Shown: positions 43,301 through 50,414 of the stretch, in pieces
Position numbering within the stretch: the stretch's first letter is position 1
Layout of the letters: every line of letters starts with the position of its first letter
Assembly: GCF_900083545.1 (NCBI RefSeq)
Contig: NZ_LT559262.1
Span: forward strand, 558,001-622,000
Length of the DNA stretch: 64,000 nucleotides
Source: Alistipes provencensis
GTDB lineage: Bacteria > Bacteroidota > Bacteroidia > Bacteroidales > Rikenellaceae
Reading direction: 5' to 3'
The notes under the pieces: generated by a model
The model's input: only the letters and a program-made list of their open reading frames with translations
Databases searched by the model: none
Told to the model about the DNA's origin: nothing
Translations under genes and position numbers: made by a program

Positions 43301-43636
43301 GCCGCCACGTTCGACTGGGTATGGAAAAATTGGCACTGGGAAAAGACATGGGGATGGGATTTCCCGATGACGGCCATGACCGCCGCGAGGCTCGGCAAAC
43401 GCCGCGAGGCAGTTGATGCGTTGTTGCTCGACCAGCCGGCCAACACCTATTTGATCAGCGGCCACAACTGCCGCGACCAACGGTTGCGGGTCTATCTGCC
43501 CGGCAACGGAGGGCTCCTCACAGCTGTTGCCATGATGTGTACGGGATGGAATGGTGCCCCGGAGATCCCGAACCCAGGCTTCCCGCAGGACGGAAGCTGG
43601 AACGTACGCTGGGAAAACCTCCAAACAATGGAATGA
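40313..43636 (+). CDS. GH105-type unsaturated glycuronyl hydrolase fused to a second six-hairpin glycosidase-like module
   Basis: ATG 40313 overlaps the GH28 stop by four bases and opens a signal peptide (MKKYISSLSLYLLLGVTAHA). Residues about 40-395 match GH88/GH105 enzymes: MKDYALSYADTIVG, YNLDQINSGKLLFRAYDRTG, HKKIYPHQMWLDGIYMASPF with the family's conserved Asp, and WGRALGWYSMALVDVLDFLP. They remove the unsaturated sugar left by pectin lyases. From about residue 425 a separate module begins (PLNSLSVGNGRFAFTADATG) with a beta-sandwich and then an (alpha/alpha)6 barrel (GRPHLEMHWWHGVHFVLWNR; ETAALRPAITYNPPFELAYW). I cannot name its family. Total about 1107 residues. Confidence 0.82.
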   Translation: MKKYISSLSLYLLLGVTAHAGNPLPEKRPDGLHVGDRTIPWSEAMSRSEMTRSPQAWMIDFSRTPKWSYTMGLELGAILETGERYDIDSMKDYALSYADTIVGNTGRIATYRLTDYNLDQINSGKLLFRAYDRTGARKYRQALDTLWKQLQEQPRTAEGGFWHKKIYPHQMWLDGIYMASPFLAEYASRFVADPVPCYDDVVRQLSLAAAHTYDSATGLFRHAWDESRLQVWAASTTGQSSHTWGRALGWYSMALVDVLDFLPHTYPARDSVVRLVQRVARGIAAHQDPHSGLWYQVMECPNRPGNYLEATCSAMFCYSLYKAVRKGYLPHKYLEVANKGFAGIVGQLIRVDANGTISLEKCCAVAGLGGHGGRDGSFAYYIGEKVIDNDPKGVGPFIKAALEAELSGAPRKDNTPIDRRALVTRHDPVVTRIEPLNSLSVGNGRFAFTADATGLQTFPETYATGVPLGTQSEWGWHSFPNPEKYTHDETLADTTLFERTASYAIQSFTDRRKKGAAGWFRINPHRLHLGIVGLELLNPDGTKAIPEQLTDIRQQLHLWEGVLSSSFEWNGKRISVETCCSPSQDKIGASVSTSGTKGCVGINIRLPYPTGGHSDDACDWNSPEKHLSEVIELTQGRALLRHTLDTTTYYVEVIWTGNALFREKERHYFTLTPQGSTRSFSFTCSFLPAKPVRTDPESWNTICKASAHHWEAFWKSGAAIDFSACTDPRAAELERRVVLSQYLTAIQCTGLYPPAESGLTYNTWFGRPHLEMHWWHGVHFVLWNRPALLESTLEWYRTTAAPKARSIARRQHYDGIRWMKMTDPQAGEAPSDIGSFLIWQQPHFIYFAELMYRAAPTAATLDKYAEYVAATAEFMYSFASYNKLHNRYELRGIIPAQETAALRPAITYNPPFELAYWHYGLEVAQRWRERCGHPRDARWDKLLTKLSPLAAVNGLYVAAESHPDSFEDIRNTSDHMAALGALGVLPQCPLVDPGTMAATFDWVWKNWHWEKTWGWDFPMTAMTAARLGKRREAVDALLLDQPANTYLISGHNCRDQRLRVYLPGNGGLLTAVAMMCTGWNGAPEIPNPGFPQDGSWNVRWENLQTME

Positions 43637-43664
43637 GGATAACGAAAACAAAAACTTTACATTT

Positions 43665-45920
43665 ATGACTATTCGAATCGGAAAACAACTGCTGACGACA
43701 TTTCTGCTGGCCAGTCTGTTCTGGGAAGGGCTCCAAGCGCAAACCCTGGAAAAAGAGTTTGCAGCCCCCGGCTCGAAACGCGGGACCGTAACTTTGTACT
43801 GGCTTAACGGGCCGCTGAATGCCGACACGTTAGCACATCACATCGCCCTGCTTCAAGAAAATGGGTTCAGCGGCATTTCACCGTTACCCATGTCGCGCCG
43901 CAAACCGGCTACAAAACCGGAATACCTGACCGATGCCTACTTCGATCTATACGGTAGCATGCTGTCGGAACTGAAAAAGCGCGACATGGAGCTGATTCTT
44001 TATGATGACTGCGACTACCCCTCGGGCACGGCAGGCGGTCAGATGAAAAAACTCCATCCGGACGATATGCTGAAATATCTGGTACGGGTCGAAACGACCC
44101 TTTCGGGCGGCCGTGAGGTTTCGGTCTCTGTTCCGAAAGGCAAACTGATGAGTGCCGTAATCTCCCGTTCGGTGAACGCCGACGTGCAATTCTCTTCACA
44201 GCAGGTCGTCACACAACAGGTGCGCCTGCAACCGGATGAAGAGAACCTGCAGGCACACCTCGACCTGCCAGAAGGCATCTGGCGCATACAGTTCTTCTTC
44301 TGTGTTGTGGACGACCGCAACATTACGGTCGACTTTCTCAACCCGGAATCGGTAAAAAAAATGCTGAAACTAACCTACGAACGCTACTACGAACGTTTCA
44401 GCGATTATTTCGGTTCGACGATCAAAAAAACCTTCTACGATGACCTGGCCTTCTTCCAAGCCCCGGGATTCCGCATCTGGACGGACGATTTCAACGAGAA
44501 GTTTGAACACAAATACGGATACAGTCCCGAAGGCATCTACCCTGCCCTTTTCGAAAGCGTTGGCCCTTCAACGGAGGCCTGCCGGGTCCAGTTGTTCGGA
44601 CTGCGCAACGATCTGTTCATCGAAGGTTATCCGAAAGTGATTTCAGAGTGGGCACGGGCACACGGCATCCGGTGCGCCGGACACCCGGGCGGGACCTACC
44701 GCCCCAATCCACTACAATGTCAGGGTGACGGCGTGAAATTCTACAAATACCAGGATATTCCGCTGACGGACTACATCCACGGGTTCCGCCACGGCATCGA
44801 AGGGTTCAAAGTCCCCGCATCGGGAGCATGGAACTATGACAAGGAGATGCTTATCTGTGAGATATACGGTAGTTTCAAGCCCTATGAAAACACGGACATG
44901 AACATGCTCTACCGAGCAGGAATGGATATGTACAGCCGCGGCATCAACTCTTTACTGCCCCACGGCACTTGGTACGATACTGAAAACGTCATCATCCCTC
45001 CCGAAATTTCCTGGCGCAATCCGCTGTTCAAAGGGAGTCTGAAAGCCTACAACAAATGGACGGGCCGCTGCGAAACTATCCTTCAAGGTAGTGCCCATGT
45101 GGCGGAGATCGGCGTACTCTATCCCATCGCCGATCTGGCATCGCGCTACGATTTCACCAGCTACGCTTCGACCAACGGCCGCGAGCACATACACGGTAAC
45201 GGTTATTACAATGTCCTAAAGATGCTCACCAGCGGAGTCCGCACCGATTACACGCTGCTGCATCCCGAGGTGCTGGACGAAAAGTGCACGATCGAAAACG
45301 GCCTGCTAAAAATGAACAGCCGTCTCAACCGGGAGAACTATCGGATCGTCTTCCTGCCCTACTGTCGCACAATGCACCTGAGCAATCTGGAAAAACTCGA
45401 CCGTTTCGCTGCACAGGGCGGCATCGTCGTAGCGTTGGGCAACCTACCCGAAAAATCGGCCGAACAAGGCAAAGACAATACGCTCAAAACTCTCGTAAAA
45501 AAAATGACCCAAGAAGGCCGTCTGCTCTTCGAGAAAGACCCTACAACCAAGAACCTGACAGCGTTGCTCGACGAACGGTTCCCAGAACGAGAACTGCGCA
45601 TTACGGGAGTCAAACCTCTCGGGCAGCCCGTTCCCGGACAGGAAGAGTGCCCCGCAGAATTTCTCGACACAGACTATTGCTACAACTACATCCATAAAAG
45701 CAAGGAAGACCGGGAATTTTTTTTCCTCCCCAACACGACCGACTATCCACTCACGGCACACCTGAGCTTCAACGCGGAATTGGGGCGCAATCCCCGTCTG
45801 TGGGACCCACACACGGGACAGATCAGCCATCTGAGAGTCCGCAAGAACAGCGGCAGGTACGAAACAGACCTGCGGCTCGATCCCGTCACCAGTTGCTTTA
45901 TCGTATTCGACAACCACTAA
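43665..45920 (+). CDS. GH106-like glycoside hydrolase (alpha-L-rhamnosidase-type family)
   Basis: The start at 43665 gives a signal peptide (MTIRIGKQLLTTFLLASLFW ... LQAQ); the frame upstream runs inside the previous gene. About 751 residues. The N-terminal TIM barrel has the GH106-like pattern VTLYWLNGPLNADTLAHHIA, ENGFSGISPLP, ELILYDDCDYPSGTAGGQM. Later: FYDDLAFFQAPGFRIWTDDF, HGIRCAGHPGGTYRPNPLQC and the Rossmann-like LDRFAAQGGIVVALGNLPEK segment. Rhamnose release from rhamnogalacturonan would suit the locus, but related proteins include other activities. The usual C-terminal beta-sandwich seems short. Confidence 0.7.
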   Translation: MTIRIGKQLLTTFLLASLFWEGLQAQTLEKEFAAPGSKRGTVTLYWLNGPLNADTLAHHIALLQENGFSGISPLPMSRRKPATKPEYLTDAYFDLYGSMLSELKKRDMELILYDDCDYPSGTAGGQMKKLHPDDMLKYLVRVETTLSGGREVSVSVPKGKLMSAVISRSVNADVQFSSQQVVTQQVRLQPDEENLQAHLDLPEGIWRIQFFFCVVDDRNITVDFLNPESVKKMLKLTYERYYERFSDYFGSTIKKTFYDDLAFFQAPGFRIWTDDFNEKFEHKYGYSPEGIYPALFESVGPSTEACRVQLFGLRNDLFIEGYPKVISEWARAHGIRCAGHPGGTYRPNPLQCQGDGVKFYKYQDIPLTDYIHGFRHGIEGFKVPASGAWNYDKEMLICEIYGSFKPYENTDMNMLYRAGMDMYSRGINSLLPHGTWYDTENVIIPPEISWRNPLFKGSLKAYNKWTGRCETILQGSAHVAEIGVLYPIADLASRYDFTSYASTNGREHIHGNGYYNVLKMLTSGVRTDYTLLHPEVLDEKCTIENGLLKMNSRLNRENYRIVFLPYCRTMHLSNLEKLDRFAAQGGIVVALGNLPEKSAEQGKDNTLKTLVKKMTQEGRLLFEKDPTTKNLTALLDERFPERELRITGVKPLGQPVPGQEECPAEFLDTDYCYNYIHKSKEDREFFFLPNTTDYPLTAHLSFNAELGRNPRLWDPHTGQISHLRVRKNSGRYETDLRLDPVTSCFIVFDNH

Positions 45921-45932
45921 AAACACAAAACC

Positions 45933-46766
45933 ATGAAAAAAACACTGAAATTCGTATCGATGCTGATGCTGGCCAGCGTCACAACGTTGGCACTAACCGC
46001 CGGCGGTAAAAAGGCACCTGTATTCTACATGGCCGGGGACTCCACAATGGCCGACGGCAAAGATGCCATCAAAAGCCCCGCCCGGGGATGGGGACAGATG
46101 TTCCACGAATGCTTCGACGGCATCCGGGTCGAGAACTGGGCCAGCCCGGGGCAAAGTTCCAAAAGCTTCCGCCAGCCGCGCAAGGACCGCTGGGCCCCTA
46201 TCATGCAGAACCTACAGCCTGGAGACTTCGTGTTCATCCAGTTTGGGCACAATGATCCCAAGCCCGATTCCGTACGCCACACCACGCCGGAAATATTCGC
46301 TGCCAACCTCGAACGGTTCATCCATGAAACCCAAGAAAAAGGGGGTATTCCCATCTTGCTGACCCCGATTGAACGCAGGGTATTCGACCGGGACGGCGTC
46401 ACACTGCGCCATACCCATACGGGATACATTGAAAAATATGCCGAAGTAAGCCAAAAAACAGGAGTCCCCGTCATCGATCTGAACACTCTGACACGCAAGA
46501 TGATCCTCTCTTGCCCGCCCGAAGAGAGCAAGAAATTCTTCATGTGGGTAGAACCGGGGACATGGGAGATGTTCCCCAAAGGTAACCGCGACAACACCCA
46601 CCTGAATATCTTGGGGGCACGCGTTGTGGCGGCCATGGCTGCCCGGGAATTTATCAAACTTCATCCCGAAATGACTTCGCGACTTAAAGACCTCGAAAAA
46701 ATGGGATCCGAAGACCCGGCTTTCTCGAAAGTAGCCGAAATCGTCACCCAAATCTACGCCGAATAG
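45933..46766 (+). CDS. Rhamnogalacturonan acetylesterase, CE12-like SGNH hydrolase
   Basis: 277 residues with a signal peptide (MKKTLKFVSMLMLASVTTLA). SGNH blocks: block I FYMAGDSTMADGKDA (catalytic Ser), block II ENWASPGQSSKSF (Gly), block III FIQFGHNDPKPD (Asn), and block V DNTHLNILGARVVA (Asp and His). This is the CE12 arrangement; the enzyme removes acetyl groups from pectin, opening it for the lyases and hydrolases. Last gene of the locus, before a terminator. Confidence 0.92.
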   Translation: MKKTLKFVSMLMLASVTTLALTAGGKKAPVFYMAGDSTMADGKDAIKSPARGWGQMFHECFDGIRVENWASPGQSSKSFRQPRKDRWAPIMQNLQPGDFVFIQFGHNDPKPDSVRHTTPEIFAANLERFIHETQEKGGIPILLTPIERRVFDRDGVTLRHTHTGYIEKYAEVSQKTGVPVIDLNTLTRKMILSCPPEESKKFFMWVEPGTWEMFPKGNRDNTHLNILGARVVAAMAAREFIKLHPEMTSRLKDLEKMGSEDPAFSKVAEIVTQIYAE

Positions 46767-46789
46767 CCGCATTGCCAGTCATCCATTGT

Positions 46790-46825
46790 GCCCGAAACCG
46801 ATTATCTCTGTTTCGGGCATATTTT
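46790..46825 (+). terminator. Terminator of the pectin operon
   Basis: GCCCGAAAC / GTTTCGGGC stem followed by ATATTTTTTT. Confidence 0.85.
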
Positions 46826-46903
46826 TTTCATATCCTCCACTGCATTTTCCGAAATCCCAGGAAAATACTATCTTTACACGGTCCACACAAAACGCAAATT
46901 CTT

Positions 46904-48574
46904 ATGCCAGACATCATCAAAGTCATCTGTGAAAACCTCGGCACCGAGGTCGACGTCCCGATGGGAACTCCGCTGTCGGAGGTCGCCAAACGCCTGACGC
47001 CCGGACGCTACCCGTTCCTCGCCGCCTTTGTCAACAACCGCCTCAAGGAGCTCAACTACAAGATATACGCCCCCGTTACGATCCGTTTCGTCGACATCAC
47101 CTCGTTCGCCGGCATCCGCGTCTACCAGCGCACCGCGTGGTTCCTGCTGCAAAAAGCGGTCCGGGACCTCTACCCCGGGCAGACGCTCCACATCCGCCAC
47201 TCGATGGGCCAGAGCGGTTTCTACTGCGAGATCGAGGGCATCGACGAATTCACCGCCGACGATGCCGCCCGGCTGCAAAGCCGCATGCGCGAACTGGCCG
47301 TGCGCAACCTGCCCATCACGCGCGAGCGGATGCTCACGACCGAGGTCCGTGCGCGCTATGCCGAGGAGGGCTTCACCGACAAGGTGGCCCTGCTGGACAC
47401 CCGCCCGCGGCTCTACAGCCAGCTCTACACGCTCGGCGACACGGTGGGCTATTTCTACGGCTCGCTGGCCCCCTCGACGGGTTACGTCACGCTGTTCGAC
47501 ATCCAGCCCTACTACAACGGCTTCTACCTCGCCCTGCCGCTGCGCACGGCCCCCGATACGCTCCACAGGAACGTCCAGCAGGAGAAGATGTTCGGCATCT
47601 TTCAGGAGTACCAGTCGTGGGTCGCGCTAATGGGCGTGCCGACGATCGGCGCGGTCAACGCCCGCACCCTCGCGGGCGACGCCGGGGGCATGATCAAACT
47701 CGCCGAGGCGTTCCACGAACGCAAGTTCGCGTGGGTCGCCGACACCATCTACGACGCCGTCGTCAGCCGCGGCATCCGCATGGTGCTCATCTCGGGCCCC
47801 TCGTCGAGCGGCAAGACCACCTCGGCCAAGCGGCTGGGCATCCAGCTCGGCGTACTGGGACTGCGCCCGGTGATGATCTCGCTCGACGACTACTTCGTCG
47901 ACCGCGAGAAGACTCCGCTCGACGAGAACGGCGACTACGACTACGAGGCGCTCGAGGCCATCGACCTCGAACTGTTCAACGACCACCTGCGGCGCCTGAC
48001 CCGCGGCGAGAGCGTCGACATCCCGCGCTACGACTTCATCACGGGTCGCCGCATGCAGCACGACAACCCGCTGACGCTCGACGAGCGTTCGATCCTCATC
48101 ATCGAGGGCATCCACGGTCTGAACCCGCGGCTGACGCCCTCGATCCCCGACTCGCAGAAGTTCCGCATCTACATCTCGTGCTTCACGTCGGTGGCGATGG
48201 ACAACCTCTCGCGCATCGCCACGACCGACAACCGCCTGCTGCGCCGCCTGACGCGCGACTACCGGCAGCGGGGCGCCGACGCCCTCTCGACGCTTTCGCG
48301 CTGGGCCTCGGTGCGCCGCGGCGAGGAAAAACACATCTTCCCCTATCAGGAGAATGCCGACGTGATGCTCAATTCGTCGCTGTTCTACGAGATTTCGGTG
48401 CTGCGGCCCTTCGCCGAGAAGATCCTGCGCGAGGTCCCCGACACGGTTCCCGAGTACGACGAGGCGCGGCGGATGCTCAAGTTCCTCGACAACTTCATCC
48501 CCATCCCGCCCGACGAAATCCCGCCCACGTCGATCCTCCGCGAGTTCATCGGCGGCAGCAGTTTTAAGTACTGA
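46904..48574 (+). CDS. Nucleoside (uridine-type) kinase with TGS-like and SAD-like N-terminal domains
   Basis: ATG 46904 (MPDIIKVICENLGTEVDVPM) follows a TATCTTTA box at 46869; the frame to 46772 is rejected. 556 residues: TGS-like domain about 1-65 (GTPLSEVAKRLTPG), a region like the second additional domain of threonyl-tRNA synthetase about 70-230 (LHIRHSMGQSGFYCEIEGID), then a phosphoribulokinase/uridine-kinase P-loop domain (VLISGPSSSGKTTSAKRLGI; SLDDYFVDREKTPLDENGDY; RSILIIEGIHGLNPRLTPSI). The layout is typical of Bacteroidota nucleoside kinases. Cytoplasmic pyrimidine salvage is likely; the exact substrate is not visible. Confidence 0.88.
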   Translation: MPDIIKVICENLGTEVDVPMGTPLSEVAKRLTPGRYPFLAAFVNNRLKELNYKIYAPVTIRFVDITSFAGIRVYQRTAWFLLQKAVRDLYPGQTLHIRHSMGQSGFYCEIEGIDEFTADDAARLQSRMRELAVRNLPITRERMLTTEVRARYAEEGFTDKVALLDTRPRLYSQLYTLGDTVGYFYGSLAPSTGYVTLFDIQPYYNGFYLALPLRTAPDTLHRNVQQEKMFGIFQEYQSWVALMGVPTIGAVNARTLAGDAGGMIKLAEAFHERKFAWVADTIYDAVVSRGIRMVLISGPSSSGKTTSAKRLGIQLGVLGLRPVMISLDDYFVDREKTPLDENGDYDYEALEAIDLELFNDHLRRLTRGESVDIPRYDFITGRRMQHDNPLTLDERSILIIEGIHGLNPRLTPSIPDSQKFRIYISCFTSVAMDNLSRIATTDNRLLRRLTRDYRQRGADALSTLSRWASVRRGEEKHIFPYQENADVMLNSSLFYEISVLRPFAEKILREVPDTVPEYDEARRMLKFLDNFIPIPPDEIPPTSILREFIGGSSFKY

Positions 48575-48587
48575 CCCCCGCACGGAA

Positions 48588-48626
48588 CGGGCCTCGGCAC
48601 GATTGTTCGCCGGGGCCCGATTTTTT
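48588..48626 (+). terminator. Terminator of the nucleoside kinase gene
   Basis: CGGGCC / GGCCCG outer and CGGC / GCCG inner stems, then ATTTTTT. Confidence 0.75.
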
Positions 48627-48661
48627 ATCCGGATCGCCGCGCGATTTCGGATTGATTTCCC

Positions 48662-48669
48662 TATCTTTG
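48662..48669 (+). promoter_or_regulatory. -7 box TATCTTTG of structured RNA copy 1
   Basis: Perfect TAnnTTTG; transcription would begin about 48676, at the first conserved hairpin. Confidence 0.65.
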
Positions 48670-48675
48670 CAACAC

Positions 48676-48877
48676 GCGGTCTGCGAGGGCCGCCGACATA
48701 GAAATAAAAGCGCATCGGCTTTTTTCTTATCACCGAAAATTGGACACTTTCGAACCAGATAAGGAACAAAGGTTGGTGTTCTCGCCGTTTTCCGGCGTGA
48801 GCATAATCCGTAGTTCTATCTGGTGGGTCAGTCCAATACCTCGGTGATGAACTCGGAAATTTGTTCACGCTTTTTTG
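48676..48877 (+). ncRNA. Structured RNA element, copy 1 (about 200 nt)
   Basis: It aligns end to end with 62324-62524 on the other strand. Helices (copy 1): GCGG 48676 with CCGC 48690; GCCGA 48692 with TCGGC 48715; ATCACCGA 48729 with TCGGTGAT 48841; ATTGGAC 48739 with GTCCAAT 48831; ACCAGATA 48754 with TATCTGGT 48817; GGTTGGTG 48771 with CATAATCC 48802; CTCGCCG 48781 with CGGC-gt-GAG 48793. Identical unpaired motifs include AATAAAAGCGCATCGG and AAATTGGACACTTTCG. The 3' end, CGCTTTTTTG, can pair with the loop AAAAGCG or form a terminator with TGAAC/GTTCA. The downstream gene starts 39 bases later, so either a free RNA or a leader is possible. The rod shape recalls 6S RNA. Confidence 0.7.
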
Positions 48878-48915
48878 TATGCCCGCGAAAGACTAACCCT
48901 TTAAATTAAATAAAT

Positions 48916-50262
48916 ATGAACGGTTGTTTGAACATTCTCTGGCATTTTCCATTCTTCGGATTCCTGTTCGCGTTTTTTTACGCGTTGTTCGGTGCAATTC
49001 TGTGCTGCACGGTGGTGCTCTATCCCGTGGGGCTCGGATTTTTCCAGATCGCACGGTTCCTGCTCACGCCCTTTTCTTCGGCACTGGTCACCCGCAAGGA
49101 GCTCGGGCTGGTGCGGCCCGAGGAGCGCAGCACGGCCGCCGCGGCTTTTTCGACCGTCATCACGATCCTCTATTTCCCTTTCGGACTGATCGCCGCCGCA
49201 GGAGCGCTGTTCGCCATGATCGGGGAATTTCTGAGCATCATCGGCATCCCGTGCGGCATCGTCTGGTTCAAGGCTCTGCCCGCGATCTTCATGCCCGTTG
49301 ACAAAGTGTGCGTTCCGAAGGCCGTGGCCGACGAGATCGCGCGCATCAAGGCCGGCGACACCGTCCGACGCTACAAGGGCGAAACCGGAGAACCGGAGAC
49401 GCATCCGGCGGAGCGTCATTTCACGGAGGACCCCGGCGAAACGCTTCCCCCGATGCCCGAGGTGCGGCAGTACGACGACGAAAAACTGCACGAAATCGTC
49501 TCCGACGCCGCGATGTACCGGGCTTCGCTGGTCGACGACTGTCGCCGGGAGCTGGAGATCCGCAGCAAGGGAGCCGCATTGATGCCCAAAATCGAGGCGT
49601 ACGACGATGCAGGGCTGCGCGAGGTGCTCGCCAACCCGCAGATGTACTCCGACGAGGTGCTCTATTGCTGCCAGAAGGTCGATGCCGAGCGTCGTCGCAT
49701 CGTCAGGGAACGACAGGAGCGTGAAGCCGAACTGGCGCGCCTCCAGCGCGAGCAGGAGGAAAAGGAGGCCGCCGAGCGACGCACCGCAGCATGGAAGAAA
49801 CAGCGGCCATATGTCTTTGCAACCGTTGCCATTCTGGTATTGATAGGGTATTATAGTTACCCGGTTTACAAAAATTATCAAGAGGGACTCTACTCGAAAA
49901 ACGCATACGAATGTTATGAACGAGGCCGTTGCTATGCTTATGGCAACGGAGTCCCATACGATATGAAACAAGCAGTAAAATGGTACCTCCAAGCTGCAAA
50001 AAAGGGATGTCCGGAAGCCCAGAATACGATGGGAATCTGTTATGAACAAGGAGACGGTGTTTCAAGCAGCATGCGCAAAGCCGTTAAATATTACAGAATG
50101 GCTGCGGAGACCGGGCTTGCCACGGCGCAAATAAATCTGGCGGAATGCTACGAAAAAGGAAAAGGTATCACAAAAGACCTCGCGGAGGCACGGATCTGGT
50201 ATCAAAAAGCTGCCGAGCAAGGCAATGAAGCGGGCCGGCAGGGGCTGCTCCGGTGCAACTGA
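48916..50262 (+). CDS. YccF-domain membrane protein with Sel1 repeats
   Basis: 448 residues. The N-terminal part carries two hydrophobic YccF-like units (NILWHFPFFGFLFAFFYALF; STVITILYFPFGLIAAAGAL). A linker with two short 'Y-D-D' repeats (YDDEKLHEIVSDAAMYRASL; YDDAGLREVLANPQMYSDEV) and a charged coiled coil (RERQEREAELARLQREQEEK) leads to one membrane helix (PYVFATVAILVLIGYYSYPV). Three Sel1 repeats end the protein (AVKWYLQAAKKGCPEAQNTM; AVKYYRMAAETGLATAQINL; ARIWYQKAAEQGNEAGRQGL). From about 49810 the DNA becomes markedly AT-richer than the first 900 bases, so the gene looks composite. Function unknown. Confidence 0.75.
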   Translation: MNGCLNILWHFPFFGFLFAFFYALFGAILCCTVVLYPVGLGFFQIARFLLTPFSSALVTRKELGLVRPEERSTAAAAFSTVITILYFPFGLIAAAGALFAMIGEFLSIIGIPCGIVWFKALPAIFMPVDKVCVPKAVADEIARIKAGDTVRRYKGETGEPETHPAERHFTEDPGETLPPMPEVRQYDDEKLHEIVSDAAMYRASLVDDCRRELEIRSKGAALMPKIEAYDDAGLREVLANPQMYSDEVLYCCQKVDAERRRIVRERQEREAELARLQREQEEKEAAERRTAAWKKQRPYVFATVAILVLIGYYSYPVYKNYQEGLYSKNAYECYERGRCYAYGNGVPYDMKQAVKWYLQAAKKGCPEAQNTMGICYEQGDGVSSSMRKAVKYYRMAAETGLATAQINLAECYEKGKGITKDLAEARIWYQKAAEQGNEAGRQGLLRCN

Positions 50263-50304
50263 TTTCAATATTAGCCCCACACACAGAGCCGTACGTCTTT
50301 TTCT

Positions 50305-50330
50305 GCCGAAAAGTTTCGGCGGATTTTTTT
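50305..50330 (+). terminator. Terminator of the YccF-Sel1 gene
   Basis: GCCGAA / TTCGGC stem, four-base loop, then GGATTTTTTT. Confidence 0.75.
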
Positions 50331-50359
50331 GCACGTCCGCTTCGTTTGTCTTACATTTG
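50329..50359 (+). promoter_or_regulatory. Promoter TTG-N20-TACATTTG of gcvP
   Basis: TTG 50329-50331 and TACATTTG 50352-50359, 55 bases before the gcvP ATG. The TTG shares the T-run of the preceding terminator. Confidence 0.7.
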
Positions 50360-50414
50360 TACGGATAAAGCCCCCGAAAGCTAAAACATCGTAACTTAAT
50401 CCCTCCATATTCGT

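Noticed and set aside
47137..48567. Overlapping long frames inside the nucleoside kinase gene
   Set aside because: Arg/Pro/Ala-rich translations typical of shifted frames in GC-rich genes; the in-frame kinase motifs are clear.
48676..48877. Retron or tmRNA as identity of the structured RNA
   Set aside because: No reverse transcriptase gene is nearby for either copy. There is no tRNA-like end or tag-peptide frame, and tmRNA is much longer.
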